NCBI RefSeq assembly: GCF_003726095.1
Contig: NZ_CP026031.1
Coordinates: 2,294,001 to 2,358,000 of the forward strand
Source of the DNA: Niallia circulans
GTDB lineage: Bacteria > Bacillota > Bacilli > Bacillales > Cytobacillaceae
DNA length: 64,000 bases
Direction: 5' to 3'
Below are positions 57,776 to 64,000 of this stretch, piece by piece. Both the position numbers and the translations under genes were made by a program. Position 1 is the first letter of the stretch; the number at the start of each line of letters is the position of its first letter. The notes under the pieces were generated by a model. That model was not told the DNA's origin, searched no databases, and saw only the letters and a program-made list of their open reading frames with translations.

Positions 57776-57809
57776 TAAAAAACCCAACTCTTATTGAGCG
57801 GGGTTTTTG
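57776..57809 (+). terminator. Terminator of the RiPP-like cluster
   Basis: Arms AAAAACCCAACTC and GAGCGGGGTTTTT around TTATT, close after the radical SAM stop codon. It marks the 3' end of the operon. Confidence 0.85.
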
Positions 57810-58565
57810 TATATAGAAATTTATATTGTTTACGACACTTAAGCAAAATTATTACCTTCCACAAGTTTTGACCTTCCGTTAAAGTAAGTTAGGTTATCAA
57901 ATGCATAACTTATCCAACCTACTAACAATCTGTGTCTACTTTTAGTCTAGCATCAGGATTTTATTGCAGTTGTAGAATTTGATAATTAGGTGAGGTGTTG
58001 AAATAAAATGAATGACAAAAGAAAAAGACAGTTATTTATTCTATTTCTGGTAATCGTTATATTAACTAACTTATTATATAATGTATTTCCTAATTCTTGG
58101 AGATAATAAGTAGTGGTTTTCATTTTATACTTACTTACTCTAATACTATTCTTTGCTGAGAATTTATATAGATTCCTTTCAAACAAGAATATTACTCCCC
58201 TTCTATATTTAACATTAAATAGATTATATACAATTCTTAATATTAATTAAAATCATAAATGTTAATTTTATGTAAAATACATTAATGTAAAAATTCTTTA
58301 GCAATTTCTTATATATCTTTATATTTAATATAAACTTCAATTACTTTAAGTGTTTTAATAAAAAATAATAGTCTATAATTTTAATATAAACATTAATAAT
58401 ATATATTATTAAAACAAAACCAATATTAATAGACAAATAACAATGATTTTTCTACTATCATAGAGGTATACATTAAATAAAATATAAATAAAATCGATTT
58501 AATCACAAGTTATCCACCCCCATATATTTCCTTTTATCAACAAACAAATTAAAAGAAGTGACAAC
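57810..58565. other. AT-rich accessory spacer
   Basis: Apart from the 32-codon frame at 58008 I see no gene. There is a diffuse inverted repeat at about 57886-57928 (GTTAGGTT/AACCTACTAAC) and very AT-rich sequence at 58190-58490. Confidence 0.4.
58008..58106 (+). CDS. Possible 32-residue membrane peptide
   Basis: A 32-codon frame that begins MNDKRKRQLFILFLVIVILT and has one hydrophobic helix after a basic N-terminus, typical of small single-pass membrane proteins. A GGTGAGGTG stretch lies about 12 bases upstream of the ATG, a little far. No known family. It is downstream of the RiPP-like cluster terminator and could be unrelated, or a small immunity-type protein. Compositional bias of AT-rich DNA could produce such a frame by chance. 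Confidence 0.35.
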   Translation: MNDKRKRQLFILFLVIVILTNLLYNVFPNSWR

Positions 58566-59012
58566 ATGGTAGAAAAAAAGATTTTATCTCTTTCTGAAAG
58601 AAATTCGTTAACCTTTGTAGAAACAGATTCTTCGATTGTATCTTTTTCGAAAAAACTAATAGATCCATCTCTTATAACTGAATTATCGATGAGTTACTCG
58701 TTTTGGAGGATGTGTCTGCCAATGAAGGGATAAAAATGATTTATATATATTACTACATCCAAAAAAGGATATGGATAAACGGAAAAATAGAATGGAAAAT
58801 ACGATTGAGGAATATAGCAGAGATTTATTAATCGTGTACAAACAATTATTAGAAAATGTATCCAGTTTGGGTTGGACATATCTTCACTGCAAAAACTATT
58901 TCAATTATTTAAAGTACTTCATCAAATATATATCCAAAAGTTTCAAGATTGGCTATCGATAATGCCGTTAGAGGAGGAGCATAACGTTAAATCGGAAAAT
59001 AACCATTCTTAA
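58566..59012 (+). pseudogene. Multiply frameshifted gene remnant, unknown family
   Basis: Three successive frames give protein-like text: MVEKKILSLSERNSLTFVET from 58566, then DELLVLEDVSANEGIKMIYI in another frame, then MENTIEEYSRDLLIVYKQLL from about 58792 and LFKVLHQIYIQKFQDWL to a stop at 59012. A terminator follows. The last part faintly resembles the start of site-specific recombinases, but I cannot name the family. The gene is clearly broken in at least two places, which suggests decay of an acquired element. Confidence 0.5.
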
Positions 59013-59034
59013 AGGATTATTTTCGTTTTTATAT
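58994..59034 (+). terminator. Terminator of the decayed gene
   Basis: Arms GAAAATAA and TTATTTTC with inner pairs, followed by GTTTTTAT. It overlaps the last codons of the remnant. Confidence 0.7.
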
Positions 59035-59058
59035 AAAATGAAATATATATAGATTCCG

Positions 59059-59136
59059 TTACATAGCCCATGTACCGAAACTGACTTCACTGGTTTTTAG
59101 ACCGGTACCCCCTAAATTTCTGTAATTCATTTCCAT
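59059..59136 (-). pseudogene. Aldo/keto reductase, N-terminal fragment of 25 codons
   Basis: From the ATG at 59136, or the next at 59130, the frame reads MNYRNLGGTGLKTSEVSFGT and WAM, then stops. This is the typical first strand and loop of aldo/keto reductases, and GGAGG lies upstream of the ATG. The rest of the gene (normally about 300 codons) is gone, and a decayed gene on the other strand begins beyond it, so this is a deletion scar. The remaining 59137-59430 holds no gene I can see apart from the promoter region of the ROK repressor. Confidence 0.7.
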
Positions 59137-59430
59137 TAGCACCTCCGCCAGCTATGATATTTTTGATTGAATGGCCACCATAAAAAAGAAGCAAGAATTT
59201 TCTCAAGTAAATTATCCTTTTTCCTCTATATAGATAACCCTATTCTATAGGAATTATATCAATTATATATAAGTTTGTATATTAAATAAACGAACTAACT
59301 TTATCAATCCACTCTGTTTGGTTAATAGATAAACTGTAGTATAATTAATCAATTGGAAGAGAAAGACCTTTCTGAAAGTAATTATATTCATATGAATTTC
59401 AGAAATAGATAAGAGGGGATTGCGAAAAGG

Positions 59431-60606
59431 ATGCATATTACTTGGAATCAGCAGTTAGTAAAAAAAGAAAATAAATCTCTTTGTTTAAATTTAATTAAGA
59501 ACAATGCGCCTATTTCTCGGGCGGATATTGCCCAGCAGACAGGATTAACAAAAGGGACTGTTTCCTCCTTAGTATCAGAGCTTATTAATGAACAATTGAT
59601 CTATGAATCAGGGCATGGTGAATCTAGTGGAGGAAGGCGACCTGTTATGCTTCTATTTAATGAGAAGGCCGGTTATTCCATTGGTATTGACTTAGGCGTT
59701 AACTATCTATTAGGAATTTTAACTGATTTGCAGGGGAATATCATATACCGTATAAATGAAAAATATGTTAATTTATCTTATGAAGATACACTACAAATAA
59801 TAAAAAAGATTATTACTTTGTTAATAGACACTGCTCCTAACTCTGTTTATGGAGTAATTGGCATAGGGATTGGGGCACCAGGGATTACAAATATGGACGG
59901 TGACATTCTCTTCGCTCCAAACTTAGATTGGAATAATGTTTCACTAAAAAGCCATCTGGAAGAAGAATTCCATCTTCCTGTATTAGTTGAAAATGAAGCA
60001 AATGCCGGGGCCTATGGAGAAAAAAAATTCGGAGTAGGTCAGACCTATCAAAATTTAATCTATGTAAGTGCTGCTATTGGAATCGGCGCTGGAATTATCA
60101 TTAATGGAGAACTGTATAAAGGAAACCTCGGATATTCTGGAGAAATCGGCCATATGATAATTCAAAAGGATGGATTAGAATGCCGCTGTGGCAATAAAGG
60201 CTGCTGGGAACTCTACGCTTCCGAACAATATTTACTCAACAAGGCTGTCGAATTAAAGCTAGGTATAAAAGGTCAGGTTTATTTGAATGATTTGATTGAG
60301 CTTGCCGACCAAGGAAATACGCAAGCTATCCATTTATTCAATGAAGTTGGCAATCATCTAGGTGCTGGAATTATTAATATTATTCATATCTTCAATCCAG
60401 AGCAAATCATAATCGGCAATCGACTTACCTTAGCTAAAAAATGGATAGAGCCACAAGTGAAAAAAATAATAGACAATTATACTTTGCCCTTTCACCAATC
60501 ACAACTTGCTATCCATTTTTCTGATATTAATTTTGCTTCCTCTGCATTAGGTGCTGCTGCTTTTTCAACCGAGAATTTTTTAAAATTTATGCTTCATCCA
60601 GAATAA
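59431..60606 (+). CDS. ROK family transcriptional repressor, XylR paralogue
   Basis: 391 residues. An N-terminal winged helix-turn-helix (ISRADIAQQTGLTKGTVSSLVSELINE) is followed by a ROK domain with SIGIDLGVNYLLGILTDL, VENEANAGAYGEKKFG and the zinc site GHMIIQKDGLECRCGNKGCWELYA. It has the same architecture as xylR at 24297 but lies beside a UxuB-like dehydrogenase and a sugar-binding protein rather than xylAB. It probably controls sugar or uronate genes; the inducer cannot be read from the sequence. Confidence 0.88.
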   Translation: MHITWNQQLVKKENKSLCLNLIKNNAPISRADIAQQTGLTKGTVSSLVSELINEQLIYESGHGESSGGRRPVMLLFNEKAGYSIGIDLGVNYLLGILTDLQGNIIYRINEKYVNLSYEDTLQIIKKIITLLIDTAPNSVYGVIGIGIGAPGITNMDGDILFAPNLDWNNVSLKSHLEEEFHLPVLVENEANAGAYGEKKFGVGQTYQNLIYVSAAIGIGAGIIINGELYKGNLGYSGEIGHMIIQKDGLECRCGNKGCWELYASEQYLLNKAVELKLGIKGQVYLNDLIELADQGNTQAIHLFNEVGNHLGAGIINIIHIFNPEQIIIGNRLTLAKKWIEPQVKKIIDNYTLPFHQSQLAIHFSDINFASSALGAAAFSTENFLKFMLHPE

Positions 60607-60712
60607 TAATTTCTCTTTAGATTTAGATAAAGTTTAAATATATTAGGTTTTTACCACTTAAAGCAAACTAAAAACGTATAAACAATTAGCATCATAACGT
60701 CTTACGCCAGTT

Positions 60713-60928
60713 CTAATCAGCGTATTCCAAACCAATCCAACCATATGTAGGGTGAAAAAGTCCATCTGCTGCTAAGGAAGCCTTTGCATTTGTAGCAATT
60801 AATCCATTTGATTGAAGGGATTTCTCTACAAATGCCGCTTCATCTATTTTGTACCTTCGATAATCTTTTGAATCTTTATCTGATAAATTATCCAAACGGA
60901 ATATAAAAAATACATTTAATCCCAACAA
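60713..60928 (-). pseudogene. C-terminal gene fragment, family not recognised
   Basis: 71 codons. The part from about residue 25 (DEAAFVEKSLQSNGLIATN and ADGLFHPTYGWIGLEYAD) reads like a real protein end, but the N-terminal side dissolves into stop codons. No ribosome binding site is seen at the first Met. I infer the 3' remnant of a sugar-metabolism gene next to the SDR gene, but this is weak. Confidence 0.35.
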
Positions 60929-61188
60929 GGTGCTGCATGGTGAAATTTTCCGGGAAATATTATTTTTGATAACATGTTCTATCTTTTTTCCTATCTAAAA
61001 AATGATAGGTTTACCAAAGTGAATATTTAACTATTTATAGGATAATAGTGAGGATTCACCTCCACCCTAATACTAACGGGACTAAATACTCTATAAATCT
61101 ACAATTCACTTAAGGATCAGTGGAAGATCTCATTTTGATTGCCCGTCACTAGCTAGAATAACTAATCCTTTCTTATCAGGGAGTATTT
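60929..61188. other. Intergenic scar between gene fragment and SDR gene
   Basis: About 260 bases with stop codons in all frames and no hairpin of note. A weak GGAGG stretch (minus strand, about 61058) leads no credible gene. Confidence 0.4.
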
Positions 61189-62034
61189 TTAAACACCTGA
61201 GTACGCCATAAATCCGCCATCAACTGGCACACTAATCCCTGTAACAAAACCACTTGTTTCTTCATTCACTAGCCATAATAATGTCCCCAATAAGTCCTCT
61301 GGTTTTCCTAATCTTTTTACTGGTGTATGGGCTAATATTTTCTTCGTCCGCTCTGTATAAGTCCCATCTGAATTTTTTAGCAGTCCTTCATTTTGTTTTG
61401 TTAAGAAAAAGCCTGGAGCAATTGCATTAACCCTAATTCCTGTTTCAGCCATATGAACAGCCAACCATTTTGTAAGATTCTCTATACCAGCTTTAGCTGC
61501 GCTGTAAGCAGGTACTTTCGTCATTGGACTTGGGGCGCTCATAGAGGATATATTTATAATGGTTCCACTTTTTCCAACCATTTGTTTTGAAAATATTTGA
61601 GTAGGAATTAAAGTACCGATTATATTCAAATTAAATACAAAGGAAAATCCCTCCATTGTTAAATCAAAAAAACTAGTAATTCCTTCTTTATCAAGATCTT
61701 CTAATCGCAGAATTTCTTCTGAAGTAATACCTTTTGGATGATTTCCTCCAGCCCCATTAATAAGAATGTCACAGTTTCCAAAAGTATCTAAGACTATTTT
61801 TTCCGCTTCCTTCACACTGTTTACATCAACAACATCACATGCTATAGCAATAGCCATGCCACCTTCGTTATTAATTTCCTCTGCTACCTTTTGCGCTTTT
61901 TCATATGTACGATTCAAAATGGCTACCTTTACTCCTTGTCTGCCTAACTCTTTCGCCATGCAGCCACAAAGTACGCCTCCACCTCCAGTAATAACTGCTA
62001 CTTTTCCGGATAAATTCTTCATTAAGGGTAACAT
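61189..62034 (-). CDS. SDR family oxidoreductase, UxuB/YjmF-like (probable D-mannonate oxidoreductase)
   Basis: About 281 residues from the ATG at 62034, which has GAGGAGG nine bases upstream; an upstream ATG at 62061 lacks that. Rossmann motif [20 protein letters not shown], the NNAG-type region [10 protein letters not shown], the catalytic Ser then Tyr-x-x-x-Lys in [22 protein letters not shown], and the end [17 protein letters not shown]. This combination, especially GAGGNHP and the long insert after it, is typical of the short-chain D-mannonate oxidoreductases of glucuronate breakdown. No uxuA or uxaC is in view; the operon continues to the right. Confidence 0.75.
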   Translation of the reverse strand: MLPLMKNLSGKVAVITGGGGVLCGCMAKELGRQGVKVAILNRTYEKAQKVAEEINNEGGMAIAIACDVVDVNSVKEAEKIVLDTFGNCDILINGAGGNHPKGITSEEILRLEDLDKEGITSFFDLTMEGFSFVFNLNIIGTLIPTQIFSKQMVGKSGTIINISSMSAPSPMTKVPAYSAAKAGIENLTKWLAVHMAETGIRVNAIAPGFFLTKQNEGLLKNSDGTYTERTKKILAHTPVKRLGKPEDLLGTLLWLVNEETSGFVTGISVPVDGGFMAYSGV

Positions 62035-62187
62035 TTTGTCTTCCTCCTCATTTTTTCTCATAACCTCTAAACTACTTCTCTTTCCATCTATATGTGTCCT
62101 TCCAAATTAAAATTTCTTTTAAATGAAATGAAGAGATTATAAACTATTTTTTTATATAGAGTCATTTCTTAGTACTTCTCCTTTCAT

Positions 62188-62925
62188 TTATGAACCTTGC
62201 AAAGGTGGTGCATCATATTTTTCACTTATATTGTTAGAAGGAGATTTTTTCAAAAAATTACGATCTATATGTTTAAGCAGCTCTCTAGAATTAAACACCA
62301 TTATCCATGCAAGCAAACTAGCAATGAAAACAATTAAGAAATCATTAGTGATTACTGTTGCAACAGCAGTAAAAAAGAGAATCAATATATTACCTATTGT
62401 TTCTTTCCATTTTATGAATAGATAATACGCAGACAACTTTATTAAATCCCTTATTCGAAAAGTATATTTTGCATTAATTATTAACATATTTATACTAAGC
62501 ATTGTCCAAATAAGCGTAAGTGCAAGCACAACAATAAAAATGATTTGATTAACTGGTGTTATGGTTATTTGAAGGTATTGTAAGTCGATGAATAAGACAA
62601 AGAATACAGCTAAGATTATTATCCACAGAAAAAATGTGCCTTTTAAATTCGATCGATATCCATAGAAAAAGTCAGTTGTTGGTGATAGCTCTTTCGTTCT
62701 TACTAATTTCTCCATCGAATAAAGCAGTCCAGATATAGCAGGTCCAGACGGTATTAAGGCAAGAGCATAGATGAGAATATTTGAAAACGATGGTGTTAAT
62801 GTCATGAAGAAAAAAATAAAGATAAGATTTGTTACGACAAAATAGATATTCGTTAGTAAAACCCAATACACATAATTACAAAATGTATATAAAACTCCTT
62901 GCCCAAACTCTCTTTGCTGCTTCAT
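62188..62925 (-). CDS. YesL-like DUF624 membrane protein
   Basis: 245 residues from the ATG at 62925, preceded by AAGGTG. Five or six membrane segments and the DUF624 pattern (YVYWVLLTNIYFVVTNLIF, IPSGPAISGLLYSMEKLVR, TTDFFYGYRSNLKGTFFLW). B. subtilis YesL is part of the rhamnogalacturonan gene cluster. Such proteins are often encoded with LipO/YtcQ-type ABC importers, as here. The molecular function is unknown. It lies between a solute-binding protein and the SDR gene on the same strand. Confidence 0.85.
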   Translation of the reverse strand: MKQQREFGQGVLYTFCNYVYWVLLTNIYFVVTNLIFIFFFMTLTPSFSNILIYALALIPSGPAISGLLYSMEKLVRTKELSPTTDFFYGYRSNLKGTFFLWIIILAVFFVLFIDLQYLQITITPVNQIIFIVVLALTLIWTMLSINMLIINAKYTFRIRDLIKLSAYYLFIKWKETIGNILILFFTAVATVITNDFLIVFIASLLAWIMVFNSRELLKHIDRNFLKKSPSNNISEKYDAPPLQGS

Positions 62926-62958
62926 CCTTGTCACCTTCTTTCAGAATATAATAATATT

Positions 62959-62995
62959 ACCAGCAGTGTGTGTTTCTTTTTTCCCCACTGCTGGT
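62959..62995 (-). promoter_or_regulatory. Hairpin between binding-protein and YesL-like genes
   Basis: Arms ACCAGCAGTG and CACTGCTGGT are perfect 10-base complements. There is no T run after it, only AT-rich sequence, so it may be a weak terminator or an mRNA-stabilising hairpin. Confidence 0.55.
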
Positions 62996-63086
62996 TAGCC
63001 TCACATAACAGTACAGTTAGGACTAGTTTAGGTTAGTTCTTCTTACCCTTCATCAGGATGGCTAGGAATGAACTTATCCATTTTAT

Positions 63087-64000
63087 TTATTTGTTATTTT
63101 TCTTGTATTCTTGATACGTCTGATTTGCTGTATCCACATATTGCTCTAATCCTTGACTTTGTAATTCTTTTACAAAAGCATCAAACTCACTTAAATCACG
63201 TGTTCCCAAAATGAATTTTAATGTATTTTGATTCGTATAGTCTTTTAAAGGTGTACTTTGTAATGTTGCTTTTTCTCTGTCTTCAATTGAATATGGAATT
63301 AACGGATCAGTTGGAATTGGCGTTTTTACTGCTTTCATATCATTTTGGAACTTAATCTCTTCTTCACTCATCATCGAATGAAGTAAATCGGTTGTTCCTC
63401 CATAGGAAAAAACTCCACCAGAGAATCCATAGTCAACCCGTAAATCCTTTGTTCCATTTGGATTTAATCCATTGTAATTAATATCTTCCATTAATTTTCT
63501 TACTCCATCTTCCCTCGTGAATGTTGTTCCTTCTACCCCCCATTTAGTGAATTCTTGTCCTTCATCACTGTAATATAACCAGTCAATAAACTGAAGAATT
63601 GCTTCAAAGTTTTCACTTTCTTTAATTTTGGAGGTAATCATTACACCATTTTCTAATCTAGACCCTGACATTAATTGACCAGCAGGACCGCCGGGAACCG
63701 TGATTTTGGAAATAGAATATTTCCCTTTTCCTAACGTTTTATCCATATCAACTCGATGCAAGTTGATTGTTTGAGAATTTCCATTTATAATAAATGATTT
63801 TCCTGTTACAAATTTCTGTACCGCTTGATCATCGCTTTGTGTAAAGCTCTCTTCATCTAACAGCCCTTCTTCTACTAATTTATGGAAGTAAGTGAGCATT
63901 TCTTTATAGTTATTGGTTGTTGCTGCATACACAAATTCATCAGCATCTTGATCATAAGATAATCCGTTTCCAAATCCCCAACCTGCTTTCGTTCCAAAAC
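63087..64000 (-). CDS. Sugar ABC transporter binding lipoprotein, LipO/YtcQ type (partial, C-terminal part)
   Basis: The frame stays open to the window edge, so at least 303 residues are seen and the N-terminus with the signal peptide is missing. Segments FINWLYYSDEGQEFTKWGVEG-like (ILQFIDWLYYSDEGQEF) and the end LEQYVDTANQTYQEYKK are typical of LipO/YtcQ binding proteins for complex carbohydrates. It would work with LplB/LplC-type permeases that should lie further right. With the YesL-like and UxuB-like genes it points to import of an oligosaccharide that contains uronic acid; this is inference. Confidence 0.85.
   Translation of the reverse strand, partial: FGTKAGWGFGNGLSYDQDADEFVYAATTNNYKEMLTYFHKLVEEGLLDEESFTQSDDQAVQKFVTGKSFIINGNSQTINLHRVDMDKTLGKGKYSISKITVPGGPAGQLMSGSRLENGVMITSKIKESENFEAILQFIDWLYYSDEGQEFTKWGVEGTTFTREDGVRKLMEDINYNGLNPNGTKDLRVDYGFSGGVFSYGGTTDLLHSMMSEEEIKFQNDMKAVKTPIPTDPLIPYSIEDREKATLQSTPLKDYTNQNTLKFILGTRDLSEFDAFVKELQSQGLEQYVDTANQTYQEYKKNNK

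Noticed and set aside
58495..58535. TTATCCACC, similar to a DnaA box
   Set aside because: A single site in AT-rich DNA without further boxes or replication genes; not evidence of an origin.

Overview
The window is an AT-rich stretch of a Bacillaceae chromosome, a Bacillus/Niallia-type endospore former. The evidence is gene order: thioredoxin-etfA-etfB-lcfA-yshE-mutS2-polX-cvpA-zapA, pheT-pheS-ysgA-sspI, ysdC-ysdB-ysdA-rplT-rpmI-infC-thrS-ytxC-dnaI-dnaB-nrdR-coaE-ytaF-mutM-polA-phoR-phoP-mdh-icd-citZ-ytwI-ytvI all follow the Bacillus subtilis order. Sporulation genes (sspI, ytxC, ytaF, ytvI), T-box leaders, a sigma-W type promoter and CcpA-type cre sites support this. Almost all core genes are on the minus strand.

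Layout. 1-9.5 kb: electron transfer flavoprotein and acyl-CoA ligase (fadR and fadB, present here in B. subtilis, are absent), then DNA maintenance genes and zapA. 9.5-15.6 kb: an IS scar and an inserted sugar locus (ABC importer, LacI regulator, ROK kinase) where rnhC would be expected. 15.7-21 kb: pheST with a Phe T-box, ysgA, sspI. 21-26.8 kb: xylose locus (xylB, xylA, divergent xylR) and an AI-2E family membrane protein. 26.9-38.9 kb: ysdCBA, the infC-rpmI-rplT operon with an L20-type leader and an ATT start codon, thrS with a T-box, the primosome loaders dnaB/dnaI, nrdR, coaE. 39-53 kb: mutM, polA, the phoPR two-component system and the TCA genes mdh, icd and citZ. polA and mdh each carry a one-base frameshift in a C/G run, more likely a sequence error than real decay. 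A 150-bp tandem repeat of about 3.4 units lies between polA and phoR.

After ytvI the conserved order stops. 53.3-59.2 kb is accessory: a frameshifted secreted-protein gene, a compact RiPP-like cluster (MFS exporter, EpiD-like flavoprotein cysteine decarboxylase, a 39-residue peptide ending in Cys-x-x-Cys, and a radical SAM/SPASM protein), then decayed gene remnants including an aldo/keto reductase N-terminus. 59.4-64 kb is a sugar or uronate region: a second ROK repressor, a UxuB/YjmF-like dehydrogenase, a YesL-like membrane protein and the C-terminal part of a sugar-binding lipoprotein.

The most interesting item is the RiPP-like cluster at 54.3-57.8 kb. The peptide has a C-terminal cysteine in a CxxC arrangement like that of the linaridin cypemycin, and the decarboxylase keeps the EpiD motifs. 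There is no Ser/Thr dehydratase and no CypH/CypL-like gene; a radical SAM/SPASM enzyme is present instead. I infer a thioether or aminovinyl-cysteine type peptide made by an uncommon enzyme combination. No RNA genes other than cis-regulatory leaders, and no CRISPR arrays, were seen.
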